Program-made: the position numbers and the translations under genes
Assembly: GCA_031213475.1 (NCBI GenBank)
Contig: JARUPZ010000007.1
Span: 2,563,457-2,627,456 of the forward strand
Reading direction: 5' to 3'
DNA from: Nereocystis luetkeana
Taxonomy: Eukaryota > Sar > Phaeophyceae > Laminariales > Laminariaceae
DNA length: 64,000 nt
Shown: positions 35,108-45,585 of the stretch, piece by piece
Layout of the letters: the number at the start of each line of letters is the position of its first letter
Numbering within the stretch: position 1 is the stretch's first letter
The notes under the pieces: generated by a model
What the model saw: the letters and a program-made list of their open reading frames with translations, nothing else
What the model was told of the DNA's origin: nothing
Database searches by the model: none

Positions 35108-38100
35108 GTTGTTGTTGTTGTTGTTGTTCTCACATTAACTCACAATTCAATGCAGTCCGTGGTCGCAGGACAGGCTCCAATAACTCTGGAGTGGAAGAAA
35201 TACCTCGAGTAAAAACAGAGGCAAAAAACAAAAAACAAGCATACGCACTCCACCACTGCGGACACCAGGGAAGCAAAAAGGAGACTATTAATAGCAGACA
35301 AAAACCTAAAAAAAGAAGATGAAGCTAAGCAAAAGAAAAACAAAAACAAAACTAAAACAGACGCAGATAGCAAAACGCAAAAAAAAGGCAAAACGGACCA
35401 TACTAACAAAGACACAAAGAGGTACAAACGGGAATGAAAGAAAAATGAAAGGGACAAAAAAGCGATAATCACGGGCGGGGGGGAAAGAAAATACCAAAGG
35501 CAGGCACTGGAGCATACAGACACGCAAAGTTGCCCAGATGGCACCATGCTAGTTACTTGGGTCCCAAAGAAAGGAGTGCATCATGACGATGATGGCCATA
35601 ACCAGGCTTCAGTCTGTTGGGCAGACCGCCTCCCCTCCCCCCCCCCCGCCATTCCCCCTCGTCCCCCTTTCGCCCCCCCCCTCTTCCCTGCCATTCTGCA
35701 CACTCGCGTTGGCGTCAACGGCTGTGGTCGTGGTTGCAGCTATTCTATGCCGTTCTGCCGATGCCTCCTTCTCATCTGTATGCCATTTCCGCATGAAGGC
35801 CTCCGCCCCTTCCTCGACCCGTCGGAACTATCTGCCGGCTTTCTGTGCTGCCTCGCGCCACCCTTCGAGCTTGATGCCGAACTCCTTGAGGTCCTCCTCA
35901 AGGTACCTCATCCAGTCCCACTCCTGTCCTCCGGAGTAACCCTTACCCCCAACCATCTCCCCAAACATCACAATCTTCGGCAGACGCTCCTCTCCCATTC
36001 GTGTCACAAAGCCCGCAAACAAGAGCCTACGTCTGCGTACCGTCGTCTCAACGCTTTCAGATGTTGTCCTGAGAAGCGCGCTAGCATAGGATAGAATGTG
36101 GTCTTCGCGCTTTCGTTTTCGCCACCCGATGCATCGGAGGAGCATCTTGTGGTGGACCTCCCGTAGCCTACCGTAATCAGACTTGCTCGGGCTCCAAGTA
36201 ACGCAACCGTAGAGCAACGTTTCGATCACCTCGGCTCTCAGCATTCGCACCTTCAGGCGTAGGCGCACACCCGGGCGGTCATACATTTCCATCTTATACC
36301 GTCCGAAGCATGCCCATGCCCTCTGGAGTCGACGCGTTACCTCGACACTTCTGCCCGTCCAATCTGCGCTGATAGCCCCGCCCAGATACACAAACTCGGT
36401 CGTTTGTTAGTACACTTGGCCGGAGGCGGTGACGGTGAACGGCACGTTCCCCCCATCTTTCGTTTGCAGACACATTATCTCCGTCTTGGCCTCCGAGACC
36501 GTCAGGCCGAAAGCGGCACATGCAGACACGATCACCGTCATCATCCTCTCCAGGCCGTTGGGTGATCTCGATACTATGCCTGCATCGTCGGCATAGAGCA
36601 TAGCCCACAGTGTCTGGGCCTCTTTATCATTCCCCTGTCCGTCGGCGTGCCCGACCCGTGCCTTCCCCCTCTTCTTTTTCTTCTTCTTCTGCTTTTGTTG
36701 GAGTTGCACCAAGCTGTCCGTGATGGCTTTATCAGCAGCGAAACGTTTCTCCGCCACACGCAGCACCGCTGTAAAAAACATCTTGAACAACAATGGTGCG
36801 AGCACACACCCTTGCCGTAGGCCCTGTTTCACGTCGAACATATCTGAGCACTCGCCGTCATCCAGCCGCACGCATGCTCGCATGCCGTCGTGGAATTGGC
36901 GGATAACGGTGAGCATTCTAGGTGGCACCCCAAAGCGAGCCAAGACAGCCCACAGGAGGGTTCGGTCGACGGAGTCATAGGCTTTGGTGAGGTCGACAAA
37001 GCACATGAAGAGCGGAGTGTCCTTCTTCCTTGCCAATTCCTGCAAGCGTCGCACCACGAACATCATGTCGACCGTCGATCGTTCGGGCCTAAAGCCACAC
37101 TGCTCCTCCGGCAGGATGCCTTCCCGTTCGCAATAGTCGCTGAGTCGGCGCGCGATTACTTTGAGGAGCACTTTGCCGGCATGCGCGACTAGGGAAATGC
37201 CACGATAGTTACCACACTCCGTCCTGTCTTTCTTCTTGTGCAGCACCTTAATCGTTGCATCCTTCCATTGCTGCGGCACGACCCCTCCCCTCCACACAGC
37301 GACGATAATCTCGTAGAAGCTTCCCAAGGTGTCCGAGTCTCCCTCGTCGGCCAGGACCTTCAGAAGTTCAGCTGGGAGACCATCAGGCCCAACCGCCTTG
37401 CGGTTCGCCATCGCCCTGATCGCGTCTTCCACCTCGTATCTAGACGGGACGTCGTCCAGCGGACTGCACGAGGGCCAGACCTTGAGCTCATCGACGATAG
37501 TCGGGTCGAGGGTCGATGACCTTGTGTTTAGCAGCTTATGGAACCACCTTACCCATCGTTCCCGGATGAGGCCTATGTCTCGTAGTAATCTACCTTCCTC
37601 GTCCCTGATGTACTGCGAATGGAAAGTCCTCTTTCCTTCCACATTCATCCCCTTAAGGTGCTTGTAGAACCCAAACTGATCACCTTCTTGGATACGCCTT
37701 TCGAGTTGACGGACGTATTCCTCGAAGAACTTCTGCACTCCGTCCGTCCTCGCACGTTTGAGCTGTTTAGTGGCAATCTTTACAGCTTTTCGCAGATTTT
37801 TGTCTTCCGGGTTAGCACGTAGTTGCGTCCTCGCATTTTCCTTCTCCTGCCATCGTGAGTGCACCTCTGCTTTTACCTCTTCGGGCGTACACCAGCCCAG
37901 CGGCCCTTGTTTTCGACTGGTATGAGGTGCTAGTTTAGCAGCAGTCGACAGCACGGTCTGCACTAGAGCAGTTGCCTTATCATCGACACTCCCAATTGTA
38001 CCAGGCGGTGGGGGGGTAAGTTTGGTTATCTCCCTATTGAGGTCCGCTCGGAGACCGGGGTCTGCCATCAACCGTTGTAGATTAATAGCTCGTTTTACGC

Positions 38101-39430
38101 TGCCTGCTTTTACCCTCCGATTCGGCGCGAACCGACCCAAGAGGCGAATATTGCAGACCACGAGGTTGTGGTCAGATTCATGCCGATCCTCTGGGGGTTT
38201 CCGTACTGTCATGTTGCGGACCAGGCGTCGATCAACTTGCCGAGTAAGGATGTAGTCTAGCCTACACTGACCCTTCCCGGAGTTTGGAGATTGGAAAGTG
38301 TACGACACTCCGCGAGTAGGTGTGGCAAAGAACGTGTTGAGGAGCGCAAGCCTGTTGTCATCTGCGAGGAGGAGTAGTCGCTCTCCGTTGTTGTTCAATT
38401 CATCGCGCCCGTATTTACCCATCACCTTACTGCCGGCACATCCGCTCTCTCACTTGCCGGTGCGAGCATTTGCATCCAAGAGTACAAGTAGGTGATCCCC
38501 ACTTGGGACCCCCGAGACGACTTTGTTCAGTTCGTTCCAGAAGTGATCTTTCTCGCGAACGGGTGCATCCAGTATCGGCGCATAGCCGACAACAAAATAA
38601 ACAGCATTTGATTTGCCCTCAAGTTGAATGCGAACTTTCATCAGTCTGGCACTAACGCACTCCACCTCGAGACCATCCTTGCCCACACCTGCCACAATAG
38701 ACTCCCTGACAGCTAGTCCTACACCATGGGTGCCCTTCCTCTCGTATTTGCTGCCGTCTGCTCCAGAGCAAAAAATCGTGTATCCAGCTGCTGTGAACGT
38801 GCTATGCCCGTCTCGCCTAGTCTCTTGGAGACCTACGACATCGCATCCTAGTTCCTGGCATACCTTCATGATGACCTCGCTGTGGCCGATGCCATTTTTG
38901 CCGTTGAAGGCGAGTGTGCGAACATTGAACGTACCCACGACGAGTTCCCCAGCTCTGTACCTAGCCCTAGCATCTGAGCGTAACCTTCGAGCTTCTCTGC
39001 GACCTTTCCGACCTTGCCTCCTCTTCTTTCGTGCAGCGTGTTTTTTCTCCTCTACCCTCCGCTTTTCCCAGGCGGTGGGTTTCTTCCGTTCCGTGTTTTT
39101 TCGCCCGGCCCGGTTCGTGCCGAGGTTCCGACGTGCTGGGGGCAGCAATCCCAACGCGCCTCGACGCCCATCATCTCCTAGATGACGTCGAATGGGGTGC
39201 TTACTCACGTGGATCCTAGCCTCTCTTCTCCGTTCGCTACGAGTTCCACGCTTTCCGCGACGGTGATACGACACGGCTACCGCAGGCAATACTGCCGCGT
39301 GGAAAAAATCCGCGAGAAAATTTTCCGCCATATCGCTGGCCATCACCGCCGGCTCGACCATGCTCGAACGCTAGTTAGACGCGCAAGCAAGGTCAAGGCC
39401 GCGCTCCACTGGGAGCTCTAGCACGTGTTG
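35108..39430 (-). mobile_element. Non-LTR retrotransposon (LINE), apparently near full length
   Basis: One long ORF (APE endonuclease, then reverse transcriptase), a 3' UTR, and a (AAC)n tail (GTT run at 35108-35128 on +). The single-ORF layout, the C-terminal region with LLYGCVTWSPSKSDYGRL and a short tandem 3' tail resemble RTE-type or related elements. The 5' end is placed only approximately. Truncated relatives: 8850-8925, 41953-42147 and, more distantly, 50692-50840. Confidence 0.85.
35828..39361 (-). pseudogene. LINE polyprotein: APE endonuclease plus reverse transcriptase, two nonsense codons
   Basis: Three open segments share one frame and read as a single protein of 1177 codons from ATG at 39361. 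A basic N-terminus of about 135 residues is followed by an exonuclease-endonuclease-phosphatase domain (FNVRT at about 145, LQETR at 179, SDHN at 396). The reverse transcriptase follows, with QCGFRPERSTVDMM, FVDLTKAYDSVDRT, QGLRQGCVLAPLLF and catalytic YADD at about 923. A Lys-rich insert sits just before YADD. In-frame TGA at 38450-38452 interrupts TGK*ESGCAG and TAA at 36407-36409 interrupts GQVY*QTTEFVYLGG. It would copy its RNA by target-primed reverse transcription, but this copy should be inactive unless the stops are assembly errors or are read through. Confidence 0.9.
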
Positions 39431-39545
39431 GGGAAGCCGCAGGCCGGAGCTCCACCCCGGCCGGGGAGCAGCCGATGGTACTATGTATAGAAATACCCCA
39501 CTAACGCACACACGCAAAATTCAGACCGCCGATTGATGGTATTAT

Positions 39546-39654
39546 TATTACGGGGGGCCATAGTTAACAGGGCCAAATATTGTTGGTAAAAATGGTTAAA
39601 CATATAAGTTTTTATGTACACCATAGGTCCTGTTAACTATGGTCCCCCGTAATA
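39546..39654. mobile_element. M1 MITE, copy g, inside the hAT-like ORF
   Basis: 109 bp with GTTAACAGG arms. It follows the codons for LLFNSIV of the flanking ORF, which continues into MITE sequence as LLRGTIVNRTYG. Confidence 0.9.
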
Positions 39655-40483
39655 GTACGATACTATTGAATAGGAGCATCTCGCTGGTGGGCGCAAAACA
39701 AAAAATCGATGTACTCTGGGTCACCTCATCTTTGTGGAGGTGTTTCTTCGCGAAATCGAGCAGTTCCGGAAAATATTTCTCCGGCTTGCTTCCAAGCTCC
39801 TCGACACGCCGCAGAAACTCGAGAGAGAAATCAGGCGCCTCCGCCAAACGCATGCCGGGAGGAAGTCGCTCCACCTTGCCGTTGCGCTTCAAGAAGTAGC
39901 CACCCTTTCCCCGAATCCAGTTGTACGCCCGGTAGAGCACTTTCTCTCCGAGCGCGGTGGCAAACTTGGCGTGCACGCGCATCAACGGATTGTTGAGCAT
40001 CACATACGGTTTACTCCAATAGTTCATAAAAGGCGTCCCGAGAAGCTTGCTCGGTGCCCACTGCCAAAAAATCCACGTGACGTAATCCCAACGCCTGTCG
40101 AGGATAGTCGCTCCCTCCCACGTAACCATCCAGCGTGTTTCAGCAGGCCTGATAAACTTCTCGCTCCACGCCACCCCAAATTTTGCGAAGATCAAAGTCT
40201 TGAACTGCGACCATGTCGTGTTGGAAACATCCGACTTGCTCGTGTTGTACCAGACAGAACCGAGCAAAGAAACGAGGTGCTGTTTTGGCCATTCGTGCCA
40301 TGAACCGGTTCCGAGAGGGCCCATGAAACTATCGGTCTGCATCCCCGCGCTAATGGCGAGGTGGAGGACATGCAAGAGACATCCGATCCGAAACGCGTAG
40401 ATAATGGGAACATATGCGTCAGCAGTCGCCTGCGCAGCTTCGCCATCCTCCATCCTCTTTCGCCCCTCTCCTTCCCGCTCCAA
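39655..40483 (-). CDS. hAT-like transposase, N-terminal/middle part, disrupted
   Basis: About 275 codons in one clean frame. CLLHVLHLAI recalls the conserved His-containing segment of hAT transposases, and FIRPAETRWMVTWEGATILD matches the TRWxSxxxxL motif. Further downstream are WDYVTWIFWQWAPSKLLGTP and ELLDFAKKHLHKDEV. M1 copy g cuts the frame on its 3' side, and the LINE then separates it from the C-terminal part at 33879-34708. It may have started upstream of 40483, where an AG at the CTTTGGAG end could be an acceptor. The hAT assignment rests on two motifs and is moderate. Confidence 0.5.
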
Positions 40484-40878
40484 AGTATGTAGTTTCTATC
40501 ACCTCTCTCGCAGGTGGTACGCCGCAAGGCAACACTTTTTTTGTTGTTTCCGCTTTTCACCTCTCTCGCCGCAGGTCGCCAGGTATTTTCTTTGTGTTTT
40601 CGCGCTGGGGCTGTTGACATTTTGGCCGCTATATAATGGAATTTGTTGATGGCTGGTGTATTTTTGATGCGTCGTCATTGATTGGTGAAAAAAAAAACAT
40701 TTCATTTTTCTCGTAATAATAACGACCTTCGGACATGAATTTGGGTGAAATCGGCTATAAAACACCCCTAGTTTCTGGCCCTAACTGTAGACCAGCTTCC
40801 CTGTACCAGGTATGTATGTCATTGCTTGTCACTCCGGGCAAAAATAGGTGCAAAAAAGGAGCGTATAAAAATATATCT
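40484..40878. other. No gene recognised
   Basis: T-rich unique sequence. Contains TACCAGGTA at 40804. Confidence 0.5.
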
Positions 40879-40962
40879 TAGCACCGCAGTCCCATATGTG
40901 GGGGCGTTGCACTCAAATTGTAAGTAGTTTGTCCCCAAAACGGGACTGGGGTCCTAAAAGGG
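40879..40962. mobile_element. M2 MITE (piggyBac-like ends), copy 3
   Basis: About 84 bp. Left arm eroded (GCACCGCAGTCC), right arm ACTGGGGTCCTAAAAGGG intact and followed by TTAA (40963-40966). Confidence 0.75.
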
Positions 40963-41310
40963 TTAATACCAAGTTAAAAAGACCAAACGTATCCTACATT
41001 TCGATCTAAACAAGTGGTTTTAATAATGCAACTAACGTACGTGGCACTTGAGTCCTTTACCGCACGTATTATTACACGTACGTACTGTCTGTTGTAGCTT
41101 CGACCGCTCACCCCGCCGCATGTCGTGTGAGGGAAAAGTGTCATGTATCTTACCAGGTATTATATACGGTAACACAGCAGTAGTAGTAGTGTGGCGGTTC
41201 CTCTCGCATAGTGCCGGTGTGCCGGTGTGTGCGCCGGCCAACCATACCGACACTGCGAGTATACGTTGCGGGAACCGGCTCTACTCCGCACACTGTTGTA
41301 TGTACCACAC

Positions 41311-41499
41311 TATTTACGGGGGAACATAGTAAATAGGGCCTACGGTAGACACAACAACCTACTGCAGTAGTACATGTTTCCGTATTTTTACTCTTAAATA
41401 ATACCAGGTACCTGGTACCAGGTACCTGGTAAAAAAAATAACACAATAACAATATTTATTTGGTCCTATTTTACAATTATTGTGGTCCCCGGCAATAAT
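41311..41499. mobile_element. M1 MITE, copy h, enlarged by an internal insertion
   Basis: About 189 bp instead of about 110. The loop holds a perfect alternating array of TACCAGGTA/TACCTGGTA (41402-41431) followed by an A-rich stretch. Confidence 0.75.
41402..41431. repeat. Four overlapping TACCAGGTA/TACCTGGTA words
   Basis: Thirty-base perfect palindromic array of the word that is over-represented across the window. Confidence 0.95.
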
Positions 41500-41952
41500 A
41501 GTGAATCCGATCTGTACCAAGCGATTCCACAGGCATTGCATCGCATACATATAGCGGCCAGCCAGCACTCTACTCAGCCGGCACTATAGAGAGACCCCTG
41601 CTGCTGCTGTACATAGCCTCGCTTTGCTGAGATACGTACGAAAGTTAAGTTTCCCCTCCAATACAATGCAATATGTCTCTCGTCGCCTGGAGAGAGGCCC
41701 AAGTTTTTTCGAGCTGAGCGACCAAGTGGCGCCGTGTTGCCGGCCAGTATCTTCCCCTTCGACGTTATATACTGTAACTAACTGCTGTAACGGTACGTTC
41801 GATGTATTGTCATGTTTCCCGCATCTATCTGTGCATGCAGTAATAGGATTATTTAGAACGTGTCTTTATAGTTGGATATTACACCTTTCGCTTTGCCGTA
41901 CTATACAGTATAATATACGATCTACTGTGCAGTAACTAAGTTGTACATACCT

Positions 41953-42147
41953 GTTGTTGTTGTTCTCACATTAACTCACAATACAATGCAGTCCGTGGTC
42001 GCAGGACAGGCTCCAATAACTCTGGAGTGGAAGAAATACCTCAAGTAAAACAGAGGCAAAAACAAAAAACAAGCACACGCACTCCACCACTGCGGACACC
42101 AGGGAAGCAAAAAGGATAATAATAGCAGACAAAAACCTAAAAAAGAT
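41953..42147 (-). mobile_element. 5'-truncated LINE 3' fragment with (AAC)n tail
   Basis: About 195 bp, roughly 93% identical by eye to 35109-35320, starting with the tail (GTT run at 41953) and diverging abruptly at 42147. Typical of incomplete target-primed reverse transcription. Confidence 0.9.
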
Positions 42148-43030
42148 GTGTAATAGTATGACAGTGGCTGTACGCAGGCTATTAATATTCCAAGCAGCCT
42201 GAACAGACGCGAACGTACGCAGGAGTTGTATTCATCTACTGGAAGCAGATGGCATCTTACCCCAGACGGTAAAGAGTAAAATCCAAATATAAGATACGAT
42301 CTTACAACGCTAGAGAATCCTACGGTTTTATTTTTCTGTTTGCTGTGTGTATAACCGGCCCGCCTGTAATTTTCTCAGGCTAGGGAAAGGACGTCGCACG
42401 AAGACAACTCTTGCGCTATTATTGTAACTGCCACCGGTGCGGTACGAGCGGTTTGGGAGTGTGGTATGTTGCACGCGCTGTGTGTGGTGCTCTGTAACTT
42501 CTAGCCCCGCCGTGCCACCCTTTGTATGATCTCCCACTACGACCCTGCCGCCTGGAGTGCTCTATGTATGTGCGTTCTTCACATTAAACCGTTCTTGCTG
42601 CCCGTCGACATCCAGCACTTCGTATGTCCGTGCCGACTCTCCAAGAATTCTAGAGAGATACAACAAGCTATGTGGCCACGAAACTACAACAGCACAGAGA
42701 TTCTACATTGTTATGCAGTAAGCAGAGCAGACGATGCAACGCCACGTCATCGTCGTACCGTGTACCAGAGGGTAAAATATAATACCGCGAACGCCCGCTC
42801 GCGAAAGCATGTCAACCACCAACACTCGTGGTGCCCGCCCACCTTTTCACCCGAGAAAGTGTTTGCAGTGGTAGCTCCGTTATGTCTCGATCGCCTTCCG
42901 CCGGGGGGAGGGGGGCTGATTGTGTACGTACCACCTTTCCCGGATGACCCCAGGCTCGTGTTCATGCCGAGAGGGGGACCTGATGATCGTGTCCCACTTT
43001 TTTTGCCGGATGGCTCAGGTTCGTGCGCCT
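42148..43030. other. No gene recognised
   Basis: The 232-codon + frame at 42526-43224 and the antisense frame run through the simple repeat at 43036-43125 and lack splice or domain support. Confidence 0.5.
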
Positions 43031-43035
43031 CGCTC

Positions 43036-43125
43036 TCTGTCTCTGTCTCTGTATCTCTCTCTCTCTCTGTCTCTCCCTGCACCTGTTGTTGTTGTTGCTG
43101 TTGTTGCTGTTGTTGTTGTGCCTCT
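43036..43125. repeat. (CTCTGT)n then (TTG)n microsatellite
   Basis: TCTCTGTCTCTGTATCTCTC followed by GTTGTTGTTGCTGTTG. Confidence 0.9.
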
Positions 43126-43689
43126 CCGCTTCCTTCGACCCCGCTGTCTTCTGCGTTCTCGAAATGCAAGCCCGTGTTCGAATGTGACTGGTCAACATTG
43201 ACGGTTACATCCTTGTTATCTTGATGCATCGCCCTGGGCTTCGTACGAGTACTGCGCCTTACGAACGAACAACCTGTTTCAGGCGTTCGGGTTCGTAATT
43301 CGTAACTGCCAAAATCACACCCGATTATCGACGATCGAAGATGTCGGTTGACCATGTATTTGACCCGTCAACCTTAAGGCTTACAGAGGTGTATTATATT
43401 AGTTTTAGTGTGGGAAGTACCTCGACGGCTGTCCGTCAAGCCTGTCAAGCGGCACGAGCGCCACCAACCGGCATATTTTCTTGTGATCTTGTGGCGTGAT
43501 GGATGGCTCACGCATGAAAGCGGCATACGAGGGCGGTTCTGTACGAGGTATTGCATTGAGTTGGTGCTACCGGAGTGCACCAGGTTATATGACACCGGTA
43601 CAGCATCATACCACAGCAGCAACAGTCGTTGAGGCACAGTCCATCAGGTTGTATTGTCGCCATATAATAAGACATGTGCATTATTGTCC
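43126..43689. other. No gene recognised
   Basis: Unique sequence. The short open frames on both strands lack splice or domain support. Confidence 0.45.
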
Positions 43690-44035
43690 TTTTCCGCGAC
43701 AGGCCGTGGCATGCCGTGGCACCACCTGCGGCAAAACCTTCCACGGCATACCACGGAACCTTCCTCGGACCTCCTCGGCATACCCTGGAACCCTAACCCT
43801 ATGCCTAACCCTAACCCAACCCTAGGTGCCGTGGACATTGGGGTGCCGTGGGGGTTGCCGTGACATGCCGTGGGATCGCCATGGAGTGCCGTGGCGGTTG
43901 CCGCGGTGGTTGCCATGGTACCACCCATGCCATGCCACGGCACCCACCATGGCGCCATGGAATCCTATGCCACGCCATGGGATGCCGTGAGGATGCCAGT
44001 ATGCCATGGGTGGTACCATGGTCATGCCACGAAAA
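43690..44035. repeat. Degenerate CCATGG/GCCGTGG repeat
   Basis: More than twenty occurrences of TGCCGTGG, CCACGGCA or CCATGG in both orientations with irregular spacing of about 10-25 bp. Confidence 0.8.
43789..43825. repeat. Telomere-like (CCCTAA)n tract
   Basis: AACCCTAACCCTATGCCTAA then CCCTAACCCAACCCTA, embedded in the CCATGG repeat. Confidence 0.7.
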
Positions 44036-44454
44036 AGTAAAAATAGTGTACGTAGTACCCTGTCGAATCGTCGGAGCTACGAGTACCAATAACCTTGCGT
44101 AGCTACTGGTACGTTCGTATGAAGAAACTCTGCCAGTGGGTAAGAGCTACGTACGTACCAGTTTTAGGGAGGACATATTACATACATGCTGTTTGCCTTT
44201 CGCGGCGTCGTGATGTGGCCTGCTGTGACTGTTGTTTGGCTTTTTTTGCTTTGGTGGACCTCTCTGCGAAGATCAAGTTTCATACCAGTACATACGCATA
44301 CACATCCACGTACCGTACCTACCTGGTGGTATCGGCGAGGTTTCAAAAAGCCACCTTATTATGTATCATTTCATGTGTGCAATATGCCATGTACTCCCCC
44401 TTGCTTTTTTCGCCCATCCCATATACCTGGTATATATTATCTTCCTTTTTACAG
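44036..44454. other. No gene recognised
   Basis: The + frame 44186-44608 is open but partly overlaps the SINE fragment and has no start or splice support. Contains TACCTGGTA at 44424. Confidence 0.45.
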
Positions 44455-44571
44455 TAGCCGTAACTCAGATCCGGGGTCACACCCGCCCCGTCATCCCCAC
44501 CGCGGTTCGTGCCCTGCACTTCTTCGCGAGAAGATTTCATCCAGCCCTTCCCTCGTCGGTTGGCGTCGTTT
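44455..44571 (-). mobile_element. SINE-1 copy 3, internal fragment
   Basis: GTAACTCAGATCCGGGGTCA through TCGCGAGAAGATTTCA and CCCTCGTCG, matching the middle of copies 1 and 2. The tRNA-like head is missing. Confidence 0.75.
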
Positions 44572-44876
44572 TTTGTTGAACAGCGGCTGGAAAATTCGTC
44601 CCAACTAGGGGGTGCGTTGTACCATGCGTGTTACGCGGTACCGTAGTTATTCGGTGTCTCAGGCACTTGGAGAAAAATGTTGTTTATTCGCTTCCCGGAC
44701 CACTCGGGCATCCCACTCAACCCCACTCATCGACAAAATCCGGACCAAAAATGTGGGGTGGGACACTCCAAACTGGAGATCATCTTATCGGGAGAAAAGC
44801 CCACAATTCAAGACCCGACACGCGTGTTCGCGTTTTGGTGGGAAGGCGGGGACGTGCTACTGTAGCACTCATTCCT

Positions 44877-44953
44877 TGCTCGCCTCAGTCATTTGATCAT
44901 TGACCACGCACCCCTTTCGAGACGGAGCACCGCTCCTACGCCTAATAGAGACA
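44877..44953 (+). repeat. Dispersed repeat, copy 1
   Basis: TGCTCGCCTCAGTCATTTGA to GAGACGGAGCACCGCTCCTA. Matches 54074-54148 at about 80%. Confidence 0.7.
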
Positions 44954-45029
44954 CCTCCTGCAACAGTTGGGCGCTCCGCTCATTACGTTGTTTCCATATA
45001 TTACACTCTGCGTGGGGGTGGGGGTGGGG

Positions 45030-45053
45030 GCGGGGCGGGGGGGGGGGGGGGGG
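45030..45053. repeat. G-rich homopolymer tract
   Basis: GGGTGGGGGCGGGGCGGGG followed by a G run of about 18. Confidence 0.9.
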
Positions 45054-45496
45054 TAGCGAGAACTCCCCACATATGGGACACACCCTGCCTCACAAAACTC
45101 CCCAACTTACAGGGGTCCTCTATGGCGGAAAGCAGAAATACGAATAAGAAGCCCACCAGAGAACAGCACGGCAACGCATATCGTCGCCGCTGCGGTCACA
45201 TTTAATACTAGTCGCACACGAATAAAACATGATTCAAGACAAAACTGACTTGATGTCAAATAATATATAGAGATATAGAGATATCAAACCATAGGTACTC
45301 CAGCGCCGATCACGCAGCGCAGGCTTTGCGCAAACTCCACGTTTCCAATGGAGAATACAAAAACTGCCGCGCCTCCCTCCCTGCTTGAAAAGAAATGTTC
45401 TCCACCACATCGCTTATAGCAGTGGTAGTAGGGCTTGTACTTTCTACTGAGCACCAGGTATGCGTGCCGGGGTGAGCAGCTGCCGGGAGAGGTTAA
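45054..45496. other. No gene recognised
   Basis: Unique sequence between the G tract and the M2 copy at 45497. No exon-like segment. Confidence 0.45.
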
Positions 45497-45585
45497 CCCT
45501 TTTAGGACCGCAGTCCCGTTTTGGGGGCAAACTACTTGACACTTGCCTGGTTTGTCCCCGAAACGGGACTGCGGTTCTAAAAGGG
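45497..45585. mobile_element. M2 MITE (piggyBac-like ends), copy 4
   Basis: Best-preserved copy, 89 bp after TTAA (45493-45496). Left arm CCCTTTTAGGACCGCAGTCC, right arm GGACTGCGGTTCTAAAAGGG. The right TTAA is changed to TTCC. Confidence 0.85.

Larger units (their letters stand above)
41198..41593. mobile_element. M3 foldback element, copy 2, split by M1
   Basis: Left end CTCTCGCATAGTGCCGG and right end CCGGCACTATAGAGAGA are inverted repeats. Removing M1 copy h (41311-41499) leaves about 207 bp, close to the size of copy 1 at 26139-26313. Confidence 0.5.

Noticed and set aside
35140-35547. Phe/Leu/Ser-rich 135-codon minus ORF
   Set aside because: It lies in the LINE 3' UTR and is absent as an ORF from the truncated copy at 41953.
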